DNA of 64,000 nucleotides from Mesorhizobium amorphae (GTDB lineage: Bacteria; Pseudomonadota; Alphaproteobacteria; Rhizobiales; Rhizobiaceae): contig NZ_JHQS01000023.1 of NCBI RefSeq assembly GCF_014843845.1, forward strand, positions 1 through 64,000, in the 5' to 3' direction. Positions 55,285 to 64,000 of this stretch are shown here, one piece after another. Below the pieces are notes generated by a model, which worked only from the letters and a program-made list of their open reading frames with translations, had not been told where the DNA came from and did no database searches. Every line of letters starts with the position of its first letter. The first letter of the stretch is position 1. The translations under genes and the position numbers were made by a program.

Positions 55285-55480
55285 TGCAGTTTTCCTCTCT
55301 TGATTTTCTTCTTGGCGATTGTCCGCTCCATTTTGAACCCCCCAAAAAAGTGGCTGCGCGATGACCCTCACCTTCATTCGGGCAACCGGTCGTTGTCGTC
55401 GACAATCTCACGAAGCTCCCCGCCCTCAGCCGGTTCAGAGCTTAGGCTAGCATGAGCGAGGGGCTCGGGAGTCGCGCAAA

Positions 55481-55503
55481 AAAGTCATCTGCCGAATGAC
55501 TTT
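55481..55503. promoter_or_regulatory. 23-bp palindromic operator, copy upstream of binding-protein gene 1
   Basis: AAAGTCAT-CTGCCGA-ATGACTTT, a perfect 8-base inverted repeat with a 7-base spacer, preceded by GCGCAAA and followed by AATT. It lies 197-219 bases upstream of the binding-protein start at 55284. The same sequence recurs at 59774 and 60441 and, diverged, at 47623. Confidence 0.75.
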
Positions 55504-55510
55504 AATTCGG

Positions 55511-56331
55511 ATTTCCAGCCTTGCTTCCTGGGGATAACCAGCTCGCCGTTGGTGGTGCCGTCATCGGAACGCCAGCGCGGAGGCACGTGCTCGACCTGGG
55601 TTCGGGCCGATCGTGACATTGGTCCTAGCGGGCGATCCGCAAACCGCCCCGCTCCTCCACCGACTGCGTGACCGTCCGGCGCGATCGAAAGCACATTGCC
55701 GAGATATTGCTCGACCTCGCGGATCGAGGTCTGGACGCTGGCAAAGCACTGTGTCGGCAGCGGGCCGATCGGCTCTCGTTGTCCGAATAGACGTATCGCA
55801 GGGACCGAGCGCCGCATCTCCAGCGGCCGCCAGGTAAGGATAAGCGCGTGGCGGCTCTCGAAATTGAAACTCTTCCAGTTTGTCCGCCTTTGCATCACGG
55901 GCGAGCACCATCCCGTGCGCCTGCCCGAGATTCCGATGTATTATCTCGATTGGTTGGCGACCACCGAGTTCAGCCACGGTCTCACGCCGATGGTCGACAC
56001 CTGATGTCTCGCCATCTCGCCGTGGTCGGGATGGACGGCTTTCCGGCCGCGAGGTGGTCTGGGATTCTCAACTCCCTCGATTTATGCCGCTCATCTTCGG
56101 TGTCGTCGCGTTTCATCCTCCTCGACGATCAGGAGGCGCGCGCCTGGCTGGAGCGCACACACACAAGAAGTGGCCGTAGAAGGTCAGGCCCTTCTTCGAC
56201 CAGCTGTTGCAGACGCAATCACGCTCGATCGACCAGGACGCGATGGCGAGGTGGCCGAAACCGAGGATGCGATCGCTGAGTATGTCATCACGGCCCGTAC
56301 GCGACCCGAAGCGGTTCCTCGCAGGCACGCC
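55511..56331. other. Region with decayed, unassigned reading frames between the importer and the amidase
   Basis: Open frames on both strands (for example 55485-55898 on the minus strand and 55848-56279 on the plus strand) look partly protein-like but match no family I recognise. The interrupted frames and their mixture suggest a decayed insertion sequence or gene. Confidence 0.35.
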
Positions 56332-57786
56332 CTATTCAGCGCTTCCGGCAAAGACCCGCGGCCGCCGCGTTGCCCAGGGCATCGCTTCCTCCAGATCGCG
56401 TGCGAGACGGACGAGTGTGGCCTCGTCGCCAAAGCGGCCGGCGATCTGAATTCCTATCGGTAGCCCATCGGCAGTTTGTGCTAAAGGCAGGGATACGGCA
56501 GGTTGTCCAGTAATATTGAATACGCCCGTGTACTCACCAAGCTCGTAACCAGCTTGCATATACTGTTCTGCGGAGATCGTCGGGTTACCCAGAGAATATT
56601 TGCTCTCCGTCCAATAATTCCCGCGATTCCGCAGGGCCACTATCGGCGCTGTAGGCGTCAGCAAAACATCATAGCTATCAATCGCTTCGCCGACGCGAAG
56701 TCGCACTTTCCGGATCGTTTCATTTAGATCTTCCGAAACTGATAAAGGTTGCTCCCGGCCCCGTTCGTAGAGCTTGAGATTGACCGGCTCCAAAGTGTCC
56801 GCGCTGATAGTGCGGCCCATGGCCCGCGCTGCACTTTCGAGCGAACTCGCGCCGAGATCTGACACGCCGAGCATTATCTTCGTCAACTCTTCTGCCTCAA
56901 ATGGCGGCGCGATGTCCATCAGCACATGGCCCATTTCCTCCAGAAGTGAGGCCACCAACTCGACCGCTTGCAGGACTTCCGGTTCAGGATCGAGCGTGCC
57001 CCATGTCGTCCGAGCGACCCCGACCCGCAGAGTGCCACTGGGCTGAGACAGCTCCTCAACATAAGGTCGTTTCGGCTGGACGATAATAAATGGATCGCCG
57101 GGATGAGGACCGGAAAAGACGTCCAGCGCGGCTGCCATATCGCGCACGGTACGACATAGGACAAAGGTTCGGGAGAGGCCAAGCCATCTGTCCTGGTTGT
57201 TCGGTCCCCCAGAGATGCGTCCACGGGACGGGTTCAGCCCGACAAGGCCACACCAGGATGCCGGGAAGCGAATTGACCCGCCGCCGTCGCTGCCATGTGC
57301 AATCGGAACAATGCCCGCAGCAACCGCCGCCGCGGCTCCCGCGGATGAGCCCCCTGCGGAGCGCTCCAAATTCCATGGATTGCTGATGATGCCATTGAGA
57401 GTTGATTCGCTCAATCCCTGTCCAAACTCCGGTAGTGCAGTTCTTCCGATAGTGCGGAGTCCGGCATCTCGGGCGCGACGAAAAAAGAAGCTGTCAGTGT
57501 CAGAGCAATAGCCCTTGTACAGGCGGCTTCCATTTTCCTGAAGACGTCCCGCTTCAGAAGCTTCTGTATCCTTCCGAAGGAATGGCACGCCGTTGAACGG
57601 GCCGGCGTCCGCACCGGCAACGGTCTCAGCATCTTCGTAAAACTCGATGATCGCGTTGATGAGGGGATTGACCTCATCGTGCGCTTGGCGGGCCAGGCGC
57701 GTCAGTTCCACAGGCGTCACTTCGCCAGCCCTGACGAGAGACGCCAAGCCGGTGGCATCGTACTCTGCGTATTCGCTCAGTCTCAT
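56332..57786 (-). CDS. Amidase signature family protein
   Basis: A 484-residue amidase. The catalytic lysine is Lys72 in GVPFLRKDTEAS, the signature is SAGGSSAGAAAAVAAG with the cis-serine (147/148), and the nucleophilic serine is Ser171 in GSDGGGSIRFPAS. These enzymes hydrolyse primary amides or amide bonds of aryl or acyl amino compounds in the cytoplasm. It belongs to the same subgroup as the truncated amidase at the window start, sharing ARAMGRTI and GRFGDEATLVR blocks. It lies between the two copies of the binding-protein gene and runs in the same direction, so the substrate of the importer may be an amide. Confidence 0.94.
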   Translation of the reverse strand: MRLSEYAEYDATGLASLVRAGEVTPVELTRLARQAHDEVNPLINAIIEFYEDAETVAGADAGPFNGVPFLRKDTEASEAGRLQENGSRLYKGYCSDTDSFFFRRARDAGLRTIGRTALPEFGQGLSESTLNGIISNPWNLERSAGGSSAGAAAAVAAGIVPIAHGSDGGGSIRFPASWCGLVGLNPSRGRISGGPNNQDRWLGLSRTFVLCRTVRDMAAALDVFSGPHPGDPFIIVQPKRPYVEELSQPSGTLRVGVARTTWGTLDPEPEVLQAVELVASLLEEMGHVLMDIAPPFEAEELTKIMLGVSDLGASSLESAARAMGRTISADTLEPVNLKLYERGREQPLSVSEDLNETIRKVRLRVGEAIDSYDVLLTPTAPIVALRNRGNYWTESKYSLGNPTISAEQYMQAGYELGEYTGVFNITGQPAVSLPLAQTADGLPIGIQIAGRFGDEATLVRLARDLEEAMPWATRRPRVFAGSAE

Positions 57787-57871
57787 TTAGCGCTCCTTTA
57801 TTCTCTCCGCATTGTCTGCGGTAACGGGTCGATCATTGACTCGATCGTGAACTTGGTCTCACGGGGAGACG

Positions 57872-57977
57872 GCCGGGGAAGGAGTTGAACCCCGGCGAAA
57901 ATGATGAGCGAGACGATCCACAACGTCAGCGCGCCTAAGGCGACGCGCTGACCGATAATCTTTGCTATCTAATTCAT
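57872..57977 (-). pseudogene. Start of a DppB-type permease gene, truncated copy
   Basis: The frame encodes MN, then a stop, then IAKIIGQRVALGALTLWIVSLIIFAGVQLLP, matching residues 4-34 of the permease at 52720-53676. A TAG at codon 3 and the loss of everything after codon 35 make it a relic. It follows the second binding-protein gene as the permease follows the first, showing that an operon segment was duplicated. Confidence 0.8.
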
Positions 57978-57995
57978 TGGCGAAACGACAATTCC

Positions 57996-59585
57996 CTACG
58001 CGTCCGTTAGCCACCAGCGCTCCGCGCAGCGGAAACTGTCCAAATCCCAATTCGACCCGATCTTGTTATGGCCGACTTTTGTCGATAGCGCGTTGATGTA
58101 GTTCGCGAAGACGGGAATGACGGCGCCGCCGTCGTCTCTGCATAGGCTCTGCATCTCAGTGTACATCTCGAGCCGTTTCGCGTCGTCGAGTTCGCCCCTT
58201 GCAGTTATCAAGAGTTCGTTGAAGCGAGCGTTGTTCCAGTGGGTATCATTCCAAGAAGCCCTAGCCGCGTAGGCTGCGGAGAACATCCAGTCCGCAGTTG
58301 GCCTGCCGCCCCAATAGTTAGCGCACCAAGGCTTCTTCATCCAGACGCTGTCATAATATCCGTCCGCGGGTTCGCGGACAACTTCAATGGTGATCCCTGC
58401 CTTGGCGGCGTCCTGCTGATAGAGCACTGCGGCGTCAACCGCGCCGGTGTACGCAGCATCGGAGGCGGACAACTTCACCTTCAGGTTCGCCAGCCCGGCC
58501 TTCTTGAGATGGAAACGCGCCTTGTCCAGGTCCTGCTCGCGTTGGGGCAGGTTCTTGGCGAAGAAGCGATTCGTGGCGGCAATTGGATGGTCGTTGCCGA
58601 GCTGTCCATAGCCGCGAAGCAGTGTATCCAGCAGTTGCTTCCGGTTGAGTGCATATTTGAGGGCCAAGCGCACGTCCACGTTGTCGAATGGCGCAACATC
58701 GACCAGCATCGGAAACTGGTAATGTTGGGTGCCGCTGACCGACGTGATCTCCAGGCTCTTATTTCGCTCCAAGAGATGTATGGTCTTCAGGTCGCATTTG
58801 TCCATTGCGTGAATCTGGCCGGTCGTCAGAGCGTTCGTTCGCGCAGCGACATCATGAATCGCTAGGACCTCGAAGGACTCGAACCATGCCGCATTCGGCT
58901 TCCAATAGTTCGCAAACCGTTTGGAAGCGGCCTTCACGCCGAAATCAATGTTGTCGAGCACATAGCCACCGCAGCCCACTCCAGAAAGATCAGGTTTCCC
59001 ATCCTTGGCCGGCATCATAGGAAGCTGATAATGCTCCAGGAGGTAGGGGAAATCTACGTTGGCTTCTTTTAGCGAGATAACAACGGTTCCCGAGCCATCG
59101 GAGCCGATTTCCTCGACAGCTTTGACAATGTCTTTTGCTCCGGATTTGGATTCCTCGCCACGGTGGTGGTTGATTGAGGCGATCACGTCGTCGGCATCCA
59201 AGTTCTTGCCGTTGTGGAATTCGACGCCCTTCCGGAGCTTGAAAGTCCAGGTCTTAGCATCTTTCGAGGGTTCCCAGGATTCGGCAAGCTCACCGACGAG
59301 ATTGCCGTCGGGGTCCAACTCGGTGAGATAGCTATGGAGGCTATGACCGAGGATATACATGAACGAATCTATATACGTAGCAGGATCGAGCGAGTCGGAT
59401 GTAGACCCGGAGCCAACGCCGATTCTGAAGTGCCCGCCCTTCTTTGGGGTGGCAACTTCAGCCAGCGATGGCAGAATTCCGCCTGAGGATCCGATGGCCA
59501 TAGCCCCGACTGCCGCTGCGGATTGTAGAAAGCGCCTGCGGCTTACGGCCGAACGCAGCGGCGAAAAACCATACCCCTTGACCAT
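57996..59585 (-). CDS. ABC transporter substrate-binding protein, family 5 (copy 2)
   Basis: A 529-residue periplasmic binding protein highly similar to the product of 53695-55284. The twin-arginine signal (SRRRFLQSAAAVGAMAIG) and some loops differ, for example YIDSFMYILGHSLHSYLTELDPDG against YLETFMYIFARSLHGYLAEVDADG. The ligand-facing positions may differ too: WGGRPTADWMFSAAYAARASW against WVGRPKADLMFSQVYAAGAAW. Good GGAGG site before the start. With no permease behind it, it may feed the permeases of the first copy. The same palindromic operator lies upstream (59774). Confidence 0.94.
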   Translation of the reverse strand: MVKGYGFSPLRSAVSRRRFLQSAAAVGAMAIGSSGGILPSLAEVATPKKGGHFRIGVGSGSTSDSLDPATYIDSFMYILGHSLHSYLTELDPDGNLVGELAESWEPSKDAKTWTFKLRKGVEFHNGKNLDADDVIASINHHRGEESKSGAKDIVKAVEEIGSDGSGTVVISLKEANVDFPYLLEHYQLPMMPAKDGKPDLSGVGCGGYVLDNIDFGVKAASKRFANYWKPNAAWFESFEVLAIHDVAARTNALTTGQIHAMDKCDLKTIHLLERNKSLEITSVSGTQHYQFPMLVDVAPFDNVDVRLALKYALNRKQLLDTLLRGYGQLGNDHPIAATNRFFAKNLPQREQDLDKARFHLKKAGLANLKVKLSASDAAYTGAVDAAVLYQQDAAKAGITIEVVREPADGYYDSVWMKKPWCANYWGGRPTADWMFSAAYAARASWNDTHWNNARFNELLITARGELDDAKRLEMYTEMQSLCRDDGGAVIPVFANYINALSTKVGHNKIGSNWDLDSFRCAERWWLTDA

Positions 59586-59773
59586 TGTAGTCCTCCTCTG
59601 TGAACGTCATTCTCGGTGACGTCGGTCTTCGTTTTAGCGCCGGCGAAAGCACATGGCGCGATAAGCACCAACATAGCTTGCAATCGGGCAACCGGTCGCC
59701 TGTCGACGAAATCACTCCCGCAGCCGGTTCAAATTCACGCTAGCATGACCGACCGGCACAGGAGTCGCGCAAA

Positions 59774-59796
59774 AAAGTCATCTGGCGAATGACTTT
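59774..59796. promoter_or_regulatory. 23-bp palindromic operator, copy upstream of binding-protein gene 2
   Basis: AAAGTCAT-CTGGCGA-ATGACTTT with GCGCAAA before it; one spacer base differs from copy 1. It lies 189-211 bases upstream of the start at 59585. Confidence 0.75.
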
Positions 59797-59803
59797 ATTT
59801 CGA

Positions 59804-60440
59804 GTTTGCGCCCCATGTCCTACAGATAACGAAGTCAGATACTGGAGTTGGCAGAGACAAATCATTAGCCTGACACGCGATGGGTGCGATGAATGCGAAA
59901 GTATGCGGGGTCAGTGGATGAACGTATTCGCCGTTGCATAGCGGAGAGCGATGCGCCTACCCGCCCAACGCGGTAGCTTCTCGATTGTGGAGCAACGCGC
60001 GTTCTATGAGAAACTTTGCATGCACTTTCGCTGGCGGCGAGCCGGAATGAAGTCCGAAATCGGACGATCAGCGGAGCAGTGGACCCGTGGCGATCCAACT
60101 ATATCGGCCTTCGGCGGCAGACCTATTGCCAGGGCTTCCATATGTGCATGGCGGCGTTTTCATGCTCGGAGGCCTCGATTGTCGGCAGGCGGGGGGCCGC
60201 CCGATTGCGGCATGAGCCGCTGCTCGTCCATGCGTTCTTACGCGCCCGCCACATGAGCAAGCCGGCGGGCGATAGTTTCGATGCCATCATCGCGGCAGTT
60301 CGCGCCTGGTCCCACGACGAGGAGTTGCCCAAATAATCGGTTACACGCGTCACGGTAGCGGTCGGCCGGGGTAGGTAACCGCGGTGCGTCAACAAGAACG
60401 TCGTTACCACAAAGAGGGACAGGCTCGAGAATAGCGCAAA
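59804..60440. other. Intergenic region with one short unassigned open frame
   Basis: About 640 bases. A plus-strand frame from 60016 to 60336 (106 codons) reads partly like a real protein end (DPWRSNYIGLRRQTYCQGFH and PLLVHAFLRARHMSKPAGD), but I do not recognise it and it may be a relic. Nothing else was identified. Confidence 0.3.
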
Positions 60441-60463
60441 AAAGTCATCTGCCAAATGACTTT
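60441..60463. promoter_or_regulatory. 23-bp palindromic operator, copy upstream of the acyl-CoA synthetase gene
   Basis: AAAGTCAT-CTGCCAA-ATGACTTT, preceded by GCGCAAA and followed by AATTA. It is placed 87-109 bases before the start at 60550. The downstream gene is on the opposite strand from the binding-protein genes, but the core is palindromic. Confidence 0.75.
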
Positions 60464-60549
60464 AATTACGATTCCCAGTTGGACATCCCGCGTATATGCA
60501 ATCCATTGAATAGCTGGCACCCAGCTTCGATCTCAGCAGGAGCTTTCGA

Positions 60550-62661
60550 TTGTACCACCAAACAACAGGGCAAATCGGCCGCCGCGAGCGTCTCAAGCGC
60601 ATGCTGACGCCGCGAAGCGCGGTATTTCTTGGCGGGGTCTCAATGGTTCCTGCAATCGAGTATTGCCATGCCCGCGGCTTCGAGGGCCGTATGTATGCTG
60701 TCAATCCGCGCCGCAGCGAACTGGGTGGCCTGCCTTGCTTCTCCAGTGTAGCCGGTTTGCCAGAGACGCCGGACGTGGCTTATGTGGCGGTGCCTCGGGA
60801 AAATGTAATTGATCTAGTTCGAGAGCTATCGCAGATCGGCGTGGCGGGCGCAATTATTAACACGTCCGGCTTCTCTGAAATGCAAGGTGGCCAACGTTTC
60901 CAGGTCGACCTCATCCAGGCTGCCGGGGACATGCCGGTGATCGGGCCAAATTGCCCAGGGGTTGCTAACTTCGCAGATCGATCCGTATTCATGATGGATC
61001 ATTTCGGCGACCATGGCACGGATGGCGGTGTTGCCGTCATCAGCAACGGTGGCGCTTATCTTGCCGATATGGGCTGCTCCGACCGGGCGCTGCCTATGGC
61101 CTATTCTTTTGGGCTGGGCAATCAGGCGATGGTCACGGTCGCAGACATTATGGATGTCGTGCTTGATGATGATCGCGTTCGGGCCCTCAATCTCTACATC
61201 GAGGGTGTCGCTGACGCGGTCGCGCTCGCTAATGCGGGCTTAAAGGCTGCGCGTAAGGGTATTCCCGTGGTCGTCATCAAAGGCGGACGTACGGGCGCCG
61301 GGCGCCGGGCCACACAATCGCACACTGCCTCACTTGCAGGGGACGAAGTTGTTACGTCGGCCCTTTTTCGCCGGCTCGGATTCGTCGAAGTGCGCACGCC
61401 GACCGAGGCTCTGGAAACGTTGAAGGTCTTGCTATGCACACCACGGCCGCAAGGTCGGCGGACAGCATTTGCGACGAGTTCCGGCTCGTATGCCGTTCTC
61501 GGCTCTGACATTGCCGAGGCCAATGGGCTTGACCTGCCGGCGCCGTCATCGGAAGCAGCTGCAGAACTGACAAAGCACTTGCCGCTTTTCGTTCACCCAA
61601 CAAATCCGCTCGACATCTCTTCCGCGCACAGCGCACCATTCGATCTGCAGCTCAGCATTTACAGAGCCTACCTATCCGATGAACGTGACGTGGCCGTCCA
61701 GGTAATGTGTTTTCCACCTGTGGGTGGCGCCGATCTGGAAAGCTGGATGACGACTACTAAGGCGTTCGCTCAAGCAGCCTCTGAACGGGGTATGCCTGCT
61801 GCCTTCGTCAACACTCTGCCTGAGCCTTTGCCCGCTGCCGCCAGAGACCAGATGTTGGCTGCTGGCGTTGCGCCGTTGAGCGGCATTGAGGACGGGATAC
61901 GTGCGGTCGCAAATGCGATCCGTTTTTATGATCTCGCAAATGAACTTGCTCAACGGCCTGACGAGGAAATCCTTTTACCTAGCCAACGAGAACTAGCGAA
62001 AGGAAGCCCTTTAGATGAGGCGGCTGCCAAATTTGAATTAGAGAAAGCTGGAATATCCGTGCCGCGCGGCATCGTCGTCGGGCCTGACCCGACCGCTAAT
62101 CTGAATGAGCTTGCATTTCCTGTGGTGGTCAAAGCACTCAGCCACGAGCTAGCGCACAAGAGCGAGATAGGAGCGGTAGTGCTACGCCTGACGGGGCCTA
62201 ACGACGCGTGGCAAGCCGTGCGCGAAATGGCGGAAAAATTGAAACATTCCGCACCGGAGCTTTCGGTTCGAAAATTCCTAGTGGAAGAGATGGTGACGAA
62301 CGGGGTAGGGGAGCTACTCGTCGGGATACGCTACGCGGATGCTATTGGCCTAGCTCTCACAATTGGGATGGGCGGCACAGAAGCCGAACTCTTGCGCGAC
62401 ACGGCGACGGTCCTCTTGCCAGCCTCGCGCAGCACGATTGCTGATGCGTTGCGTGGCCTGAAGCTCTTTCAACTACTCGACGGTTGGCGCGGTCGACCAA
62501 AGGGCGATGTTGAGGCGGCGATCGACGCCATCCAGAATTTCGCCAGGTTCGCGATCGCGAACCAGGAAAGCTTCATTGAAGCTGAAATCAACCCGCTGAT
62601 CGTATGTCAGCAGGGGCAAGGAGCAGTAGCCGTCGATGCTGTCATGCGACTTGCCGGATGA
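60550..62661 (+). CDS. ADP-forming acetate/acyl-CoA ligase family protein
   Basis: A 703-residue protein with the full ADP-forming acyl-CoA synthetase build: a CoA-binding domain (PRSAVFLGGVSMVP), two succinyl-CoA-ligase-like domains with GPNCPGVANF and the phosphorylated histidine in ATQSHTASLAGDE, and a C-terminal ATP-grasp domain (FPVVVKALSHELAHKSEIGAV and EAEINPLIV). The enzyme interconverts acyl-CoA + ADP + phosphate with acid + ATP + CoA. The TTG start at 60550 has AGGAG about eight bases upstream. ATG 60601 would shorten it by 17 residues. The palindromic operator links it to the importer genes. The acid is unknown. Confidence 0.93.
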   Translation: MYHQTTGQIGRRERLKRMLTPRSAVFLGGVSMVPAIEYCHARGFEGRMYAVNPRRSELGGLPCFSSVAGLPETPDVAYVAVPRENVIDLVRELSQIGVAGAIINTSGFSEMQGGQRFQVDLIQAAGDMPVIGPNCPGVANFADRSVFMMDHFGDHGTDGGVAVISNGGAYLADMGCSDRALPMAYSFGLGNQAMVTVADIMDVVLDDDRVRALNLYIEGVADAVALANAGLKAARKGIPVVVIKGGRTGAGRRATQSHTASLAGDEVVTSALFRRLGFVEVRTPTEALETLKVLLCTPRPQGRRTAFATSSGSYAVLGSDIAEANGLDLPAPSSEAAAELTKHLPLFVHPTNPLDISSAHSAPFDLQLSIYRAYLSDERDVAVQVMCFPPVGGADLESWMTTTKAFAQAASERGMPAAFVNTLPEPLPAAARDQMLAAGVAPLSGIEDGIRAVANAIRFYDLANELAQRPDEEILLPSQRELAKGSPLDEAAAKFELEKAGISVPRGIVVGPDPTANLNELAFPVVVKALSHELAHKSEIGAVVLRLTGPNDAWQAVREMAEKLKHSAPELSVRKFLVEEMVTNGVGELLVGIRYADAIGLALTIGMGGTEAELLRDTATVLLPASRSTIADALRGLKLFQLLDGWRGRPKGDVEAAIDAIQNFARFAIANQESFIEAEINPLIVCQQGQGAVAVDAVMRLAG

Positions 62662-62804
62662 CAGCGGGAGTACCAGTCCACACGTCGGTCGTGCTAACCT
62701 GAACAATTCATGAGGCGTTGGCGGATGTGGCACAAGCCATTGAAATGACGTAGGATTTGGTTGCTAACTCCGATCCGAATCATTTCCCGGAGACCACACC
62801 CGCC

Positions 62805-64000
62805 ATGAATGATCTTACGCTGCCGCTGAGCGGTTTGTCATCTGTTGGCGGCAAGTCCGTGGTCGCCCGTTTCGACGGCGGCATGCTGTCGTCCAACAGT
62901 GGCGTTCTGGCTCTGGCCGAAGTGGAAAGGCGTCTGCGTGTGGCCGAGCGTCTGGCGCGCTGCATTGACGATCCGCGCTGCCCGGACCAGGTCGTCCACA
63001 GCCTGGCGGACATGATCGGCTTTCGCATGAAGATGATCGCCGCCGGACATGAGGATGGCAACGACGCCAACCGGCTGCGTTGCGATCCGATCTTCAAGAT
63101 GGCCCAGGATGCACTACCGTCGGGTCGGGATCTGGCGTCGCAATCGACGATGTGCCGGCTGGAGAATCTGCCCGGCGTGCGGGCGCTGGTCGCCATGGGC
63201 CGGGCGATGGTCGACCTTTACTGCAACCTCCTTCCGGCAGGTGCCGAAGCGGATCGTGCTCGACATCGACGACACTTTTGATGCGGTGCATGGCAGCCAG
63301 CAGCTTCGCCTGTTCAATGCCCATCACGGCGAGTACGGCTTCCAGCCGATCGTGGTATTCGATGGCGATGGCTGCTTCGTCGGTGCGGTTTTGCGGCCGG
63401 CCAAGCGGCCGAGTGGGGCAGAAATCCGCCCCCACCTGCGCCGCCTGGTGCGGGCGATCCGCAGCAACTTGCCGAATACCCGGATCCTGATCCGGGCCGA
63501 CAGCCACTATTGCAGTCTGCCAGTGATCGACTGGTGCCGCGCTAATGACGTCGACTTCATCCTCGGCGTGGCGCCCACCACGACCCTGCGCACGCATGTT
63601 GCGGATCTGGAAGCCAGCACGCTGGCGCGCCTTGAAACGTCATCGAAGACGGGCAAGGTCCGCAGGTTCAAGGAGTTCGTTGACGGGCCGCCAGCTTGAG
63701 CCGCGTCGAGCGCATCATCGCCCGCGTCGAAGTCGGCGACCAGGGAGCCGACACCCGCTTCGTCGTCACCAATCTTGCAGGCGGGAAAGCCAAGGCGCTC
63801 TACGCGGATCTCTACTGCCGGCGCGGCGCGGCCGAGAACCACATCAAGTCTTGGAAGACCCATCTCGCCGCCCGACCGAACCTTTTGCACAAGAGCGACG
63901 GCCAACCAGTTCCGGCTGTTTCTGCATGCCGGCGCCTACTGGATGATGTGGGGCCTGCGTGCCGCGATGCCCAAGCGCTCGAGCTTGGCCGTCGCCCAAT
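62805..64000 (+). pseudogene. IS1380-family transposase, frameshifted and cut by the window end
   Basis: The first frame (to about 63230) gives LTLPLSGLSSVGGKSVVARFDGGMLSSNSGVLALAEVE with ADMIGFRMKMIAAGHEDGNDANRLRCDP. The second gives VLDIDDTFDAVHGSQQLRLFNAHHGEYGFQP with the first catalytic Asp and LIRADSHYCSLPV with another. The third gives RVERIIARVEVG and CRRGAAENHIKSWKTHLAA with the catalytic Glu, and a fourth shift precedes FRLFLHAGAYWMMWGLR. This is an IS1380-type transposase with about three frameshifts. The 3' end and right terminus lie beyond the window. Confidence 0.88.

Larger units (their letters stand above)
53572..55510 (-). repeat. Segmental duplication, copy 1 (permease start, binding-protein gene, upstream region)
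   Basis: Nucleotide similarity with 57870-59803 runs from the first codons of the DppB-type permease through the whole binding-protein gene into the upstream region, including the shared GGGCAACCGGTCG and GCTAGCATGA pieces and the palindromic operator. Binding-protein interiors are almost identical over long stretches, while the signal peptides and the 54.0/58.3 kb region differ more. Confidence 0.85.
57870..59803 (-). repeat. Segmental duplication, copy 2
   Basis: Partner of 53572-55510, holding the permease relic, the second binding-protein gene and a similar upstream region with the operator. The copies are separated by the amidase gene and decayed sequence, so this is a dispersed direct duplication. 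Confidence 0.85.

Noticed and set aside
62730..62750. Possible sigma-54 promoter (TGGCAC-like element)
   Set aside because: The -12 half is TTGA rather than TTGC, and it lies at the left end of an IS1380 element with no reason for such control.
1..64000. CRISPR arrays, tRNA or rRNA genes
   Set aside because: No regularly spaced short repeats and no cloverleaf-like or rRNA-like sequences were noticed on either strand. A tool-based scan would be needed to exclude a tRNA fully.

Overview
The window reads as an accessory region of a rhizobial (Hyphomicrobiales) replicon, probably a symbiotic plasmid or integrative element. The evidence is a decayed repC-type replication gene, a LuxR/LuxI-type quorum-sensing pair next to DUF6499/DUF2285 genes and an XRE regulator, many dead insertion sequences (IS3, ISAs1, IS5, IS110, ISL3 and IS1380 types), and a dense set of ABC importers and catabolic genes. 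No tRNA, rRNA or CRISPR array was seen. The assignment to a replicon type is inference.

Layout. (1) 1-14 kb: the end of an amidase, an IS3 relic, a complete five-gene peptide/opine-type ABC importer (2013-7476), a CapA-family protein, a frameshifted M20 peptidase, an ISAs1 relic and an intact M20 carbamoylase-type hydrolase. (2) 14-22 kb: methylaspartate ammonia-lyase, a CoA-transferase, a CitE-type CoA-ester lyase, a LysR regulator, an aldehyde dehydrogenase and a class I fumarase homologue. Together they suggest the route methylaspartate -> mesaconate -> citramalate -> citramalyl-CoA -> pyruvate + acetyl-CoA. (3) 22.6-28.8 kb: an Lrp regulator and a class III aminotransferase are separated by a four-gene ubiquitin-like conjugation operon (Ubl, E2-like, JAB-E1 fusion, DUF6527; 23342-25923). 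The operon lies between two diverged copies of the lrp-end/aminotransferase-start sequence and is followed by scrambled relics of neighbouring genes. (4) 29-36 kb: mobile-element backbone: luxR, a frameshifted luxI, broken DUF2285 gene, XRE regulator with a palindromic operator, repC relic, ISL3 relic, and an ATP-grasp enzyme. (5) 36-51.6 kb: an orphan double ABC ATPase, a thioesterase, then a betaine-type catabolic cluster (non-pyrrolysine MttB homologue, HpbD-like epimerase, GlxA-type regulator, LysR, FAD oxidase, ALDH, DapA-family enzyme, enoyl-CoA hydratase, a frameshifted second enolase-superfamily gene, BetB-like ALDH). (6) 51.8-64 kb: a peptide-type ABC importer without ATPase, a second diverged copy of its binding protein, an amidase, an ADP-forming acyl-CoA synthetase homologue and a frameshifted IS1380 element.

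Two features stand out. First, the ubiquitin-like operon, with an E2 whose only cysteine sits beside a conserved-looking WSRH motif, and with a visible insertion scar. Second, a 23-bp palindrome (AAAGTCAT-N7-ATGACTTT) preceded by GCGCAAA. It occurs upstream of both copies of the binding protein and of the acyl-CoA synthetase gene, with a diverged fourth copy upstream of the DapA-family gene, so it probably marks one regulon over regions 5 and 6.

Many genes carry single-base frameshifts, several in short homopolymers, so either decay or sequencing error must be considered.
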